Shown piece by piece: positions 1 through 9,328 of a DNA stretch of 64,000 bases; positions within the stretch are counted from its first letter, which is position 1, and each line of letters begins with the position of its first letter. The stretch lies in the NCBI RefSeq assembly GCF_005885635.1, contig NZ_VATY01000006.1:62001-126000 (forward strand). The letters are read 5' to 3'. The notes beneath the pieces were generated by a model. That model did not search any database. It was given only the letters and a program-made list of their open reading frames with translations, and was not told the origin of the DNA. The translations under genes and the position numbers were made by a program. This DNA is from Maribacter algarum (ex Zhang et al. 2020). GTDB lineage: Bacteria; Bacteroidota; Bacteroidia; Flavobacteriales; Flavobacteriaceae.

Positions 1-2322
1 GGAGTTGCCATCTTGTTGTCTATGGCTGCTTTCTTTGACCTTTCATATAATAACTTTCATGAAAATGGAGATAGCATTTATCAAGTGTATAATACCCAAC
101 AAACTTCTAAGGGTCCCGAAGCAGGAACTAGTCAGGCGGCACCCTTTGCGGAAGCATTGAGAACTGAGGTTCCCGGAGTTGAAAGAATCACCCGTTATCT
201 AGAAGATGAAGCCTTGACAAGTTATGGCGAGAAAGATATCAATTTCGATGCGGTATGGGTCGATGCTGCTTTTTTCGAGATGTTCACTTTTCCATCGCTA
301 GAGGGTATCAAAAACAACCCTTTGGCTGATAAATCCTCAGTGGTCGTTACTAAAGAGACGGCGAAGAAACTTTTTGGTAATACCGATGCCATTGGTCAAA
401 CCATTACTATTTTAATTGATGGGAAGGAAGAGCCTTTTACCGTAGCATCTATGGTAGGAAATCATAATACACAAAACAGCTTAGAGTTTGAAATGGCGAT
501 TCCCTTTGAAAATCATGCCGGTTATGCAGAAAGTAAAGAAACTTGGAATGCACAGTACCACGAGGTCTATTTGCAATTAGAAGATGGAGTTGCTGCACAA
601 CAATTCGAACAAAATACACGCTCTTTTGTTGACCTGCACTACCAAGAAAGTATTGAAAACCTTAAAAGGGATGGGGCTGCAGTTGATGCTGATGGAAGAT
701 ATTTTCAAATTGGCTTATTACCGCTCAAGGATATTCGTTTTACCAGTTTTAGAAAAGGATATGCAGAAGTCACTAGGGCTGCCCCTTATCTGATTCTCGG
801 GGTAGCATTTCTGATTTTGTTGATTGCTGGTGTGAACTTCATTAATATGAGCATAGCTAAAAGCTCGCAACGTTTGAAAGAAATAGGTATGCGAAAGACT
901 CTTGGAGCTCAGAAAAAGCATTTGTTCTTTCAGTTTTGGAGCGAAAGCCTCTTTGTATTTACAGCGTCACTAGGTATTGGTATACTTTTGAGTTCATTGT
1001 TAATCGATGAATTTAGAACGATTTTTCGAACGAGTATTTCTTTAGAAATGTTGACATCCCCATTGGCGCTCTTCGGAATTTTTATAGCTACATTTTTGAT
1101 AACACTGTTAGTAGGAGGATATCCCGCTTTATTATTAAGTCGGTTGGGAACAATTCAATCCCTTAAGGGAAAGTTGGAAAGTTCGGGGAGCAATCGTGTT
1201 CGAAATGCCCTAATGGTTCTTCAGTTTGGTATTGCAATTTTGTTGATAAGTGGCACATTGGTGATGTGGAGCCAAGTAGATTATATGCGAAATAAGGACT
1301 TAGGATTCGATAAGGAACAAGTGCTTTCCTTTCCTGTAGATGGAAAGAAGAACAGTTATCAAGCTGTTCAATTGTTGAGAGAAGAACTTGCTGGAAACCC
1401 TGATATTTTAGCAGTTACAGCTTCAGACAGTAACCTTGGTCGGGGAAAAGATGGAAGTCAGTCAACCAGTGTTTGGGGTTTTGATTACAAGGGTAGGGGT
1501 ATCCGAACTAATGCTTTGACAGTCGATTATGATTACTTTGAGGCTTTGGGTCTTGAACTCATCCTAGGACGGTCTTTTGATAGAAGCAATACCGGGGATA
1601 CCCAAAGTGTAATTATCAACGAAAGCATGGCAAAAGAATTGGGAGAATCGGACCCGCTTACGGCCTTTCTTCCAATGGGCGATAGTCTTCGTTCTCCGAT
1701 TATTGGCGTAGTAAAGGATTATAATTTTCAGGATATTTCAAGAGCAATTGAACCATTGACTTTTTTCTTGGATAGGGAATCTGGTTTATCATATGCTTTC
1801 GTCAAGGTGGCGCCGGTAAACATGGCACGTTCTTTTGATGCAATAGAAAACGCATGGAAAAAGATAGAACCGAACTCCGCATTTCTCGGCTCGTTTTTAG
1901 ATGAGAACATCGATAACACATTCGGAAGGGAGAAGAAGATGGCAACCATGATTACTTCAGGCTCGATTGTCGCAATTGCCTTGAGTTGTATTGGACTATT
2001 TGCCATGTCATTATTAATCGTAGCACAACGCACGAAGGAAATTGGCGTTCGAAAAGTGTTAGGGGCAAGTGTTACTTCAATTACCGTACTCTTGACAAAA
2101 GACTTTTTGAAATTAGTGATAGTAGCTTTTCTTATTGCCACTCCAATAGCTTGGTGGTTTCTTAGACAATGGTTGGAGAATTATGCCAATAAAATTGACT
2201 TGGGTGTTTGGTTTTTTGTGGCTGCAGGTCTTTTGGCGATTGTCATTGCCTTATTGACGGTAGGTAGTAGAACCATAAAAGCCGCCTTACAAAACCCAGT
2301 AAAAAGTATACGAACGGAATAG
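1..2322 (+). CDS. FtsX/MacB-type ABC transporter permease (5' end outside window)
   Basis: The reading frame is open from base 1, so the true start lies upstream; the first in-frame start-like codon (TTG at 13) is internal to the usual first membrane segment. The visible 773 residues show a MacB-type periplasmic region, an FtsX block of three membrane segments with the family motif KEIGMRKTLGA, a second periplasmic region, and a C-terminal FtsX block with KEIGVRKVLGA. It ends with the NPVKSIRTE-type tail shared with the next gene. Such duplicated-FtsX permeases (~790-800 aa) belong to the inner membrane and couple to a LolD/MacB-like ATPase, supplied here by the gene at 7895. Substrate cannot be read from sequence; related sets act in drug or peptide efflux or envelope stress. 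It lies 27 bp upstream of a paralogue. Confidence 0.9.
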   Translation, partial: GVAILLSMAAFFDLSYNNFHENGDSIYQVYNTQQTSKGPEAGTSQAAPFAEALRTEVPGVERITRYLEDEALTSYGEKDINFDAVWVDAAFFEMFTFPSLEGIKNNPLADKSSVVVTKETAKKLFGNTDAIGQTITILIDGKEEPFTVASMVGNHNTQNSLEFEMAIPFENHAGYAESKETWNAQYHEVYLQLEDGVAAQQFEQNTRSFVDLHYQESIENLKRDGAAVDADGRYFQIGLLPLKDIRFTSFRKGYAEVTRAAPYLILGVAFLILLIAGVNFINMSIAKSSQRLKEIGMRKTLGAQKKHLFFQFWSESLFVFTASLGIGILLSSLLIDEFRTIFRTSISLEMLTSPLALFGIFIATFLITLLVGGYPALLLSRLGTIQSLKGKLESSGSNRVRNALMVLQFGIAILLISGTLVMWSQVDYMRNKDLGFDKEQVLSFPVDGKKNSYQAVQLLREELAGNPDILAVTASDSNLGRGKDGSQSTSVWGFDYKGRGIRTNALTVDYDYFEALGLELILGRSFDRSNTGDTQSVIINESMAKELGESDPLTAFLPMGDSLRSPIIGVVKDYNFQDISRAIEPLTFFLDRESGLSYAFVKVAPVNMARSFDAIENAWKKIEPNSAFLGSFLDENIDNTFGREKKMATMITSGSIVAIALSCIGLFAMSLLIVAQRTKEIGVRKVLGASVTSITVLLTKDFLKLVIVAFLIATPIAWWFLRQWLENYANKIDLGVWFFVAAGLLAIVIALLTVGSRTIKAALQNPVKSIRTE

Positions 2323-2349
2323 TTCATCATCAATCAAAGCTAAAGAATC

Positions 2350-4710
2350 ATGTTCAAAAACTATCTTAAAATCGCCTGGAGAAATTTACTCCGTAATAAG
2401 AGTTTTTCTCTATTAAATATTGTGGGTCTTTCCATTGGTCTGGCCGTAACAGCTCTTATTTTAATATGGATCAACTTTGAAATTGGTTTTGACCAATTTC
2501 ATGAAAAGAAAGACCGGATTTATCAGGTGTATAATGAATACCCAATCGATGGTGAGATATGGACTTGGAACTCCACACCTAAGATAATGGGCCCTACCAT
2601 TAAAAAGGATTATCCTGAAGTGGAAGGGGTTTCAAGATATAATTATGAGGATACTTTTTTGTTTTCAGTAGATGACAAAAGGATAAAATCTACAGGTACA
2701 ATTGTAGATCCTGATTTTTTAAATATGTTTAGTTTCCCATTAATTGAAGGGAATATCAATACCGTGTTGGAAGATGTAAATTCAGTTGTTATTACCGAAA
2801 CTTTTGCAAAGAAATTATTTGGTAATGAACCGGCTGTGGGTAAATTGGTTAAGGTAGATAATGCAGATTCATTTAAGGTTACTGGAATATTAAAAGACCT
2901 CCCAAATAATACAGGTTTTGATTTTGAATTTTTGATGCCTTGGTCCTACTTACAACAAAAAGGCTGGAATGATAAGAATTGGGGCAACAATTCTATTGCT
3001 ACCTATGTAATGCTAAAGGAAGGAATCAATTATGGAGATTTTTCCAAGAAAATAAAGACGCTACGCAGTGCTTATGATAAAGACTCACCAGATATGGTAA
3101 CTTTTCTTTATCCATATACAAGAGGACATTTATACTCCGAATTCGAAAACGGGAAAGAAGTTGGAGGCCATATTGATGTAATACGTTTGTTCGGTATCAT
3201 CGCTATTATTATTTTGATAATAGCTTGTATTAACTTTATGAATCTGAGCACCGCCCGAAGCGAAAAACGTGCTAAAGAAGTAGGTATTCGAAAAGTTATT
3301 GGGGCTGAAAGACAAGCACTTGTTGGACAGTTTTTGGGGGAGTCCATTTTGATTTCATTCCTGGCCGCGATTTTGGCCTTACTAATTGTTTTACTTGCCT
3401 TACCTTCTTTTAGCATGCTTATTGACAAACCCTTGTCTTTAAATATCATGGATATTCGATTTTGGATACTGGCTTTAGGAACGATATTGTTTACAGGAGT
3501 TTTAGCAGGAAGTTACCCCGCATTATATCTTTCAGGTTTTAGGCCTTCCGCAGTTCTAAAGGGAACCTTTATGAAGATGAAAAGTCCTGTGACTCCCAGA
3601 AAAGTTTTGGTAGTACTTCAATTTTCATCTGCTATAATTTTAATTACTGCAAGTCTGATAGTAACACAACAATTAAATAAAGTTCAAGATAGGCAAACGG
3701 GGTATTCAAAAAATAATTTGATTTATTCCATGATGGAAGGTGATATTGAAAAAAACTATATGCTAATCAAGGAAGAACTTTTAGCTGCCGGAATAGCCGA
3801 GTCAGTGACCAAGACAAATTCTCCAATAACAGAATCTTGGAGTAATACATGGGGTTTTGAATGGAAAGGCAAGAGTGAGGATAATATGACTTTAGTACAC
3901 AGACTTATTGCTGACGATGCGGTTACAAAAACCCTGGGTCTTGAAATCATCAATGGTCGAGACTTCAATTTGAATGCCTACCCGACTGATTCAACCGCTG
4001 CTATTGTAAACGAATCGATGGTTGAACTCATGAATTTTGAGGAACCAATTGGACAAACGGTTAAAGACAATGGTATCGAATGGCGAATTATTGGTGTAGT
4101 AAAGGATTTTGTTATGAACTCACCTTTTCAAAAAGTGGACCCTATGGTTATTGAAGGAGCAAAGGCTTGGTTCAATGTAATTCATATCAAGTTAAATCAA
4201 GATGCTAGTACAAAAGAAAGTCTAGCGCAAACCGAGATTATTTTTAAGAAATACAATCCTGAATACCCTTTCAATTATGAATTCGTTGACCAAGAATACG
4301 CCAAGAAGTTTGATGATGAAAAAAGAACAGGGCAATTAGTAAGTCTATTTACCTTGTTGACCATTTTTATTTCTTGTTTGGGCTTATTTGGTCTCGCCAG
4401 TTATATGGCGGAAAACAGAATTAAAGAAATCGGTATTCGAAAAGTTCTAGGCGCGACCGTGAGTGGAATAACAACACTGCTTTCAAAGGATTTCCTAAAA
4501 TTAGTACTCATCTCACTATGTATTGCAATACCCATTTCATGGTATGCGATGAGCCAATGGTTACAAGAATTTGCTTATAGAATTGATATTTCTTGGTGGA
4601 TTTTCGCTCTTGCGGGCATTCTTGCATTGGGAGTCGCTTTTCTTACCGTGAGCTATCAAGCAATAAGAGCGGCCAAAATGAACCCGGTCAAAAGTTTACG
4701 AACGGAATAG
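2350..4710 (+). CDS. FtsX/MacB-type ABC transporter permease
   Basis: This 786-residue protein is a full-length paralogue of its neighbours on both sides. The N-terminus (MFKNYLKIAWRNLLRNKSFS) is the standard cytoplasmic lead-in and is followed by a first membrane helix, which supports this ATG. A MacB periplasmic domain follows (about residues 45-270), then an FtsX block with KEVGIRKVIGA, a second extracytoplasmic domain, and a final FtsX block with KEIGIRKVLGA. About eight membrane segments are expected. It is an inner-membrane subunit of the ABC exporter encoded by this operon. Three tandem permeases with one ATPase may form alternative or hetero-oligomeric pores (inference). Confidence 0.93.
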   Translation: MFKNYLKIAWRNLLRNKSFSLLNIVGLSIGLAVTALILIWINFEIGFDQFHEKKDRIYQVYNEYPIDGEIWTWNSTPKIMGPTIKKDYPEVEGVSRYNYEDTFLFSVDDKRIKSTGTIVDPDFLNMFSFPLIEGNINTVLEDVNSVVITETFAKKLFGNEPAVGKLVKVDNADSFKVTGILKDLPNNTGFDFEFLMPWSYLQQKGWNDKNWGNNSIATYVMLKEGINYGDFSKKIKTLRSAYDKDSPDMVTFLYPYTRGHLYSEFENGKEVGGHIDVIRLFGIIAIIILIIACINFMNLSTARSEKRAKEVGIRKVIGAERQALVGQFLGESILISFLAAILALLIVLLALPSFSMLIDKPLSLNIMDIRFWILALGTILFTGVLAGSYPALYLSGFRPSAVLKGTFMKMKSPVTPRKVLVVLQFSSAIILITASLIVTQQLNKVQDRQTGYSKNNLIYSMMEGDIEKNYMLIKEELLAAGIAESVTKTNSPITESWSNTWGFEWKGKSEDNMTLVHRLIADDAVTKTLGLEIINGRDFNLNAYPTDSTAAIVNESMVELMNFEEPIGQTVKDNGIEWRIIGVVKDFVMNSPFQKVDPMVIEGAKAWFNVIHIKLNQDASTKESLAQTEIIFKKYNPEYPFNYEFVDQEYAKKFDDEKRTGQLVSLFTLLTIFISCLGLFGLASYMAENRIKEIGIRKVLGATVSGITTLLSKDFLKLVLISLCIAIPISWYAMSQWLQEFAYRIDISWWIFALAGILALGVAFLTVSYQAIRAAKMNPVKSLRTE

Positions 4711-4726
4711 ATAAATAAATAATGCT

Positions 4727-7144
4727 ATGTATAAACTCTTCTTAAAAATCGCTACTCGCTATTTACTCAAGAACAAGTTATATTCCTTCATCAATATCTT
4801 CGGATTGGCAATTGGAATTGCATCCTTTGTTCTAATTATGCTATATGTGAATCATGAAAAAAGCTATGACAAGTTCGAAGGTTCTGAGAATGTGCATCGT
4901 CTTTATATGGACTATTTGGAAGGTGGTGAATGGGTAGAAGGTGACGCAAACGCATATATCGTAAGTGCACCTACACTCAAGGAGGAGTTTCCGGAAGTAT
5001 TGGATTTTGTACGGCTAAGACATATGAACGGGGTTGTTCTTATGCGTGACAACATTGTTTTTGATGAAAACAAAGGATCCTTGTCGGATCCTAGTTATTT
5101 TGAAATTTTCGATCGTGAATTGGAAAAAGGAGATGTTAATCAAGCCCTGTCCGAACCTTACTCAATAGTACTGACAAAGTCTTTGGCAAAAAAAATATTT
5201 GGGTCCGAAGTACCTATGGGCAAATCTTTGAAGGTATTTGATAATGACAGTCCGGCATTTACGGTTACCGGAATCCTAGAAGATGACTTACGGAATACAC
5301 ATATCAAAAATGATTTTTTAATCTCTTTTAAAACTTTTTATACATGGAAATCATTTGAAGGTGATTGGGATTACACCTGGAACCAGAATATCTATTTCAC
5401 ATACTTACAACTTGACCCCTTGGCTGATGCCAATCTCTTGAAGAAGAAAATAATGGACTTCAAAGTAGATGGTCTCCAATTTGAAAGACACAATATTGAA
5501 CCTCTAGAAGACATTCACCTCTATTCAGACAAACCTTATGAGGCTGAGTCCAACGGAAGTGCAAGTAGGATAAATTTTCTCTTAGCTATTGCGTTGATTA
5601 TTATTGTTCTTTCTTGGTTGAATTATGTTAATCTTTCAACAGCTAAGTCTTTGGAAAGAGCCAAGGAAACCGGAATTCGAAAAGTAGCGGGTGCGCAAAA
5701 ACCCCAAATAGTTCTGCAATCACTGCTAGAATCTTTATTACTCAATTTAGTAGCCATTACTATTGCCATTTTTATTGTGGTTATGGTTTTACCCATTTTT
5801 AGCAGTTATGTTGACAAAACCTTGTCATTGGGTTTTGTTAGTGTAAAAGAATTTCTTCCCATGGCAGGTTTTATCTTATTCGGAACCGTTTTATCAGGAA
5901 TATACCCCGCATTCATTTTAAGTGGTTACTCCCCCGCAAGAGCGTTGAAAGGAAAAATACGTACTTCAAGAAGCGGTATTACAATTAGAAAAACACTCAT
6001 AATGGGTCAATTTTTGGCCACGATTGTTCTACTCATAAGCACAATTATCGTTACAAAGCAAATCAAATTTTTACAAGACCAACCTATTGGAGCCGACCTG
6101 AACCAAGTTGTTGCACTAAGCGGTCAGGTATTGAACACTATGCCAGATTCCTTATTTGCTGGCAAGCTAAAAACATTCAAAAATGAATTGGAAAAATTTC
6201 CTTTTGTAGAAAGTACCGCAGGTGCAAGAACATACCCTGGTGGGGGATACGATGATTTAAACTCAAGTGTGGGTATAACGTTCCCTGATGGAAGACGAGA
6301 TGAAAAGAGAATAACCTATAACTATAGCGTTGACCCAAATTATTTTGAATTGATGAATATGGAATTCGTAGCTGGCGAACCATTTAAAGTAAATTCAAAA
6401 GGTAATAGCAATCAGATTGTCATGAACGAAAAATTTGTTCGGTTCATGGGAATTTCCAAGATGGAGGAAGCGGTTAATAAAACGGTAAAATTTTTTAATT
6501 CGGATTGGGTCATTTCCGGCGTTGTGAAAGATTATCACCATTTCGGATTAAAGACTGATATAGAGCCCATGCTCTTGCGTTATGAATCCAACGGAGACAA
6601 TCTTCTTGTAAAACTCAACCAAAGCAATTTGTCAACCGCAAATATTTCAAACGCAATTTCACAGATTGAAAGTAAATGGAAAGAAATTTTCCCTAAAAGC
6701 ACCTTCAACTATACGTTCTTAGATCAAAATTTCGAAGCTCAATATAATGAAGACAGGGCTTTTGGTTCGGCCTTCCAAATTTTTACAATCATGGCCATTC
6801 TCATAGCCTCAATGGGCCTATTCGGTTTAACATCGTATAGCTGCATTCAAAGAAAAAAAGAGATAGGGGTGCGTAAGGTTAATGGTGCCAGTATTATTCA
6901 AATACTATCCCTTCTCAATGTAGATTTTGTCAAATGGGTCGGAATCGCTTTCATCATCGCAATCCCAATATCATGGTTTGCCATGAACAAATGGTTGGAG
7001 GGCTTTGCCTATAAAACAGCGATGAGTTGGTGGGTGTTTGCCCTTGCGGGAGCAACAGCTTTAGTTATCGCTTTGATAACGGTTAGCTGGCAGAGTTTTA
7101 GAGCAGCAGTTACCAATCCGGTAGAATCATTAAGAGATGAATAA
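4727..7144 (+). CDS. FtsX/MacB-type ABC transporter permease
   Basis: This 805-residue paralogue has the same architecture: an N-terminal helix after MYKLFLKIATRYLLKNK, a MacB periplasmic domain, an FtsX block with KETGIRKVAGA, a second periplasmic domain and a terminal FtsX block with KEIGVRKVNGA. It ends in NPVESLRDE. It is 16 bp downstream of the preceding permease and 21 bp upstream of the GIN-domain gene, so the five genes read as one operon. It diverges more from its two upstream neighbours than they do from each other (by eye, around the motifs). Substrate is unknown. Confidence 0.93.
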   Translation: MYKLFLKIATRYLLKNKLYSFINIFGLAIGIASFVLIMLYVNHEKSYDKFEGSENVHRLYMDYLEGGEWVEGDANAYIVSAPTLKEEFPEVLDFVRLRHMNGVVLMRDNIVFDENKGSLSDPSYFEIFDRELEKGDVNQALSEPYSIVLTKSLAKKIFGSEVPMGKSLKVFDNDSPAFTVTGILEDDLRNTHIKNDFLISFKTFYTWKSFEGDWDYTWNQNIYFTYLQLDPLADANLLKKKIMDFKVDGLQFERHNIEPLEDIHLYSDKPYEAESNGSASRINFLLAIALIIIVLSWLNYVNLSTAKSLERAKETGIRKVAGAQKPQIVLQSLLESLLLNLVAITIAIFIVVMVLPIFSSYVDKTLSLGFVSVKEFLPMAGFILFGTVLSGIYPAFILSGYSPARALKGKIRTSRSGITIRKTLIMGQFLATIVLLISTIIVTKQIKFLQDQPIGADLNQVVALSGQVLNTMPDSLFAGKLKTFKNELEKFPFVESTAGARTYPGGGYDDLNSSVGITFPDGRRDEKRITYNYSVDPNYFELMNMEFVAGEPFKVNSKGNSNQIVMNEKFVRFMGISKMEEAVNKTVKFFNSDWVISGVVKDYHHFGLKTDIEPMLLRYESNGDNLLVKLNQSNLSTANISNAISQIESKWKEIFPKSTFNYTFLDQNFEAQYNEDRAFGSAFQIFTIMAILIASMGLFGLTSYSCIQRKKEIGVRKVNGASIIQILSLLNVDFVKWVGIAFIIAIPISWFAMNKWLEGFAYKTAMSWWVFALAGATALVIALITVSWQSFRAAVTNPVESLRDE

Positions 7145-7165
7145 GGAAAAATAAATGAGAACGAT

Positions 7166-7882
7166 ATGAAAAAAGCAACAGCGGTACTGCTGACATTACT
7201 CTTTATAACAGCGACCTTTGCCCAAAAAAGAATCAAGGGCAACGGCAACGTCGTGACTATTGAAAGAACCACAAATGATTATGACGGTATTGCCGTATCT
7301 GGTTTTTACGAGGTAGAATTGGTCAATGGTCAAGAAGGAAATTTAACCCTAAGAGGGGAAAACAACATTTTGGACCACATCGAAACCGAGGTCAAAAGTG
7401 GTACACTGTATATAAAATCGATAAGAAATAAAACGCTTATTCCTTCACGTGGAGAAGGGGTTTTTATCACTATTCCCGTTGATGAAATAGATTTGATTCG
7501 GCTTTCGGGATCCGGAAATTTTATTGGAAAAAAAACGCTAAGAACTAACAGACTAGATATCCAGGTATCAGGTGCGCGAAATATAGATTTGACAGTAGAA
7601 ACTGAATATGTATCGGTTCAGACATCGGGTTCGAGCAATATTCGAGTAAAGGGTAACTCCGAAGAACTCAGGGTACGCTCTTCAGGATCTTCCAATGTAA
7701 AAGCTTTTGATTTAGAGGTAAATAAAGCCACCTTTGAACTATCTGGTTCTTCTGATGTGGAGACTACAGTAAACGAATCTCTTGTGTCAAGGGTCTCAGG
7801 CTCCGGTAATATTAGATATAAAGGAAATCCAAAAAAAATAAATACAAAAACTTCTGGATCTGGAAATGTTTCCAGAAATTAA
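7166..7882 (+). CDS. GIN-domain (DUF2807) exported protein
   Basis: The 238-residue product starts with a clear signal peptide (MKKATAVLLTLLFITATFAQ) and continues as a beta-solenoid with recurring SGSGN/SGSSN/SGSSD turns (for example near residues 112, 153, 172, 193 and 214). These are the hallmark of the GIN domain, called 'auto-transporter adhesin head'. It is probably periplasmic or surface exposed. In Bacteroidota such genes often sit beside ABC exporters, as here, where it is placed between the permeases and their ATPase. Biochemical function of the family is not established. The next gene starts 12 bp downstream. Confidence 0.88.
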   Translation: MKKATAVLLTLLFITATFAQKRIKGNGNVVTIERTTNDYDGIAVSGFYEVELVNGQEGNLTLRGENNILDHIETEVKSGTLYIKSIRNKTLIPSRGEGVFITIPVDEIDLIRLSGSGNFIGKKTLRTNRLDIQVSGARNIDLTVETEYVSVQTSGSSNIRVKGNSEELRVRSSGSSNVKAFDLEVNKATFELSGSSDVETTVNESLVSRVSGSGNIRYKGNPKKINTKTSGSGNVSRN

Positions 7883-7894
7883 TACCAAAATACA

Positions 7895-8560
7895 ATGCTA
7901 CTACAACTAAACAATATTTTCAAATGGGTCAATTCAGGAGGTCAACGAATCTTCCTTTTAAAGGACATTAACCTTGAAGTTGAAGAAGGAGAATTTATCT
8001 CAGTTATGGGCCCCTCTGGTTCTGGAAAATCTACACTGCTCAATGTTATTGGAATGCTAGATACATTTGATGAGGGAGAATACAATTTCTTGCACGAATC
8101 AGTACACACTCTTAAAGAAAAACATCGTGCAAATTTGTATAAAGAATATATCGGATTTGTATTTCAATCCTATCATTTGTTAGATGATCTTACCGTAAAG
8201 GAGAATCTTGAAATGCCATTATTATACAAAAAGTTCAAAGGCTCAGAACGAAAAGCTATAGTGGCCGATATGCTTGATAGATTCAATATCGTAGGCAAAA
8301 AGGATCTTTTTCCTTCGCAGTTAAGTGGTGGGCAACAGCAATTAGTTGGTGTTGCAAGAGCGCTAGTAGCAAACCCTAAACTTATATTGGCAGATGAACC
8401 AACAGGGAATCTAAATTCGCAGCAGAGTGAGGAAATTATGCAGCTTTTCAAAAAACTCAATGAGGAAGATGGTGTCACAATTATTCAGGTGACACACTCT
8501 GAGCAAAACGCGGCGTATGGTTCAAGGATTATTAATCTTTTGGACGGTCGAAAAGTTTAA
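7895..8560 (+). CDS. ABC transporter ATP-binding protein (MacB/LolD type)
   Basis: This 221-residue ATPase powers the permeases encoded upstream. Walker A is GPSGSGKST (residues 39-47), the Q-loop glutamine is near 91, the signature LSGGQ is at 143-147, Walker B LILADE at 163-168 and the H-loop histidine at 201. Length and the sequence following Walker B (PTGNLNS) match the LolD/MacB subfamily. One deviation is LSGGQQQLVGVARAL, where the usual arginine after GGQQQ is leucine. It is the last gene of the operon and of the left chromosomal flank; the attachment site of the integrative element begins 75 bp further on. Confidence 0.95.
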   Translation: MLLQLNNIFKWVNSGGQRIFLLKDINLEVEEGEFISVMGPSGSGKSTLLNVIGMLDTFDEGEYNFLHESVHTLKEKHRANLYKEYIGFVFQSYHLLDDLTVKENLEMPLLYKKFKGSERKAIVADMLDRFNIVGKKDLFPSQLSGGQQQLVGVARALVANPKLILADEPTGNLNSQQSEEIMQLFKKLNEEDGVTIIQVTHSEQNAAYGSRIINLLDGRKV

Positions 8561-8603
8561 CAGTACTTTTTGCAATTCAAAGTTAGTCGGATTAGAACCA
8601 AAC

Positions 8604-8633
8604 AAAAAAAGCTCCAAGTTTCCTTGAAGCTTT
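8604..8633 (-). terminator. Former terminator of the tRNA-fMet gene (minus strand)
   Basis: Near-perfect 11-bp arms (8608-8618 and 8623-8633, one mismatch) with a 4-nt loop precede, on the minus strand, a run of seven U. It directly follows the orphan tRNA 3' end at 8636-8680, so it probably was the tRNA-fMet terminator before the element inserted. It may now stop transcripts leaving the element from the GspM-like end. Confidence 0.6.
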
Positions 8634-8635
8634 AT

Positions 8636-8680
8636 TAGTAGCGGGGACTGGACTCGAACCAGCGACCTTCGGGTTATGAG
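8636..8680 (-). repeat. attL: 45-bp direct repeat of tRNA-fMet 3' end
   Basis: These 45 bp are identical to 57129-57173 and consist of the anticodon-to-3' part of an initiator tRNA gene (minus strand). The identity ends on both sides with different bases (T versus C on the left, TTT versus CCC on the right). Beyond 8680 there is no D-arm or 5' acceptor strand, so this copy is a tRNA fragment, as expected for one end of an element integrated in a tRNA gene. Confidence 0.92.
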
Positions 8681-8730
8681 TTTGAAAAAACTCCCTGTTT
8701 TAGGCCTTTTCGACGCTTTTTTTATTAAAA

Positions 8731-8751
8731 CCGTATACGGTATCGTATACG
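8731..8751. promoter_or_regulatory. Paired CGTATAC site, left end of element
   Basis: Two CGTATAC motifs lie within 21 bp, each containing the palindrome GTATAC. The site matches 18 of 21 positions with the one at 57028-57048 at the other end. The position, 50 bp inside attL, suggests an integrase or excisionase arm-binding site (inference). Confidence 0.5.
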
Positions 8752-8815
8752 CTGATTGAACAACTTATTTAATCAAAAATACCGATTAAAATTCGAATTA
8801 GAAAGGTTTGCGAAA

Positions 8816-9328
8816 TCACTTCACCTGCTGTACAAAAACAGTAGCGCCCAAATTGTATTTGTTGGATCTATAGTTTTTTTTCTTCTGAAAGTCAATATGA
8901 ACGATTTCCCCAAAGTTACCTTTTTGTTCTATGGTATGAATGACCTTCAAGATGTCGGTATAGTTCCCATTGAGATTGAAACTATAAGTATATAGGCTAT
9001 TTTCTCCCATTTCATAAAGATGAGGTTGGTTGAAGTCCATTACTTTGATGTTGTTTTTGCTTGCTTCTTGGTTAATGGTACGAAGTAAGTTGTTCTGAAT
9101 AGAAGTATCAACCAAATCCATTTTACCTAGTATGGAGTCATAGTGTACATCCTTTTGGCTTAGTATTGCCAACTTATTTGGAATATCCTTGAACTGCTCC
9201 ACTTGCGTATCGAGGCGTTTCGATTCGTTGCGTAACAAAACGGTTTTATTAATTGCAAGATAATAGCTTGCAAATAACAAGACCACTATGCCGATAAACA
9301 ATAACTTATTTCGATTATCTATCTTCAT
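8816..9328 (-). CDS. GspM/PilO-like assembly protein
   Basis: This 170-residue protein has one N-terminal membrane helix (about residues 9-26), a coiled-coil stretch (to about 60) and a small C-terminal periplasmic domain. This is the layout of PilO/GspM, inner-membrane alignment-platform subunits that partner with PilN/GspL. Sequence similarity is weak, so the call rests on layout and on overlapping the GspL/PilN-like gene by 14 bp. It is the last gene of the minus-strand secretion block and lies about 135 bp inside the left end of the element. Confidence 0.6.
   Translation of the reverse strand: MKIDNRNKLLFIGIVVLLFASYYLAINKTVLLRNESKRLDTQVEQFKDIPNKLAILSQKDVHYDSILGKMDLVDTSIQNNLLRTINQEASKNNIKVMDFNQPHLYEMGENSLYTYSFNLNGNYTDILKVIHTIEQKGNFGEIVHIDFQKKKNYRSNKYNLGATVFVQQVK

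Noticed and set aside
8636-8680. Functional tRNA-Met gene at the left boundary
   Set aside because: Only the anticodon-to-3' portion is present; the D-arm and 5' acceptor strand are missing and the adjoining bases do not pair.
8756-8995. Plus-strand ORF of 79 codons opposite the GspM/PilO-like gene
   Set aside because: It lies antisense to a gene with a convincing membrane helix and operon overlap; no signal or motif.
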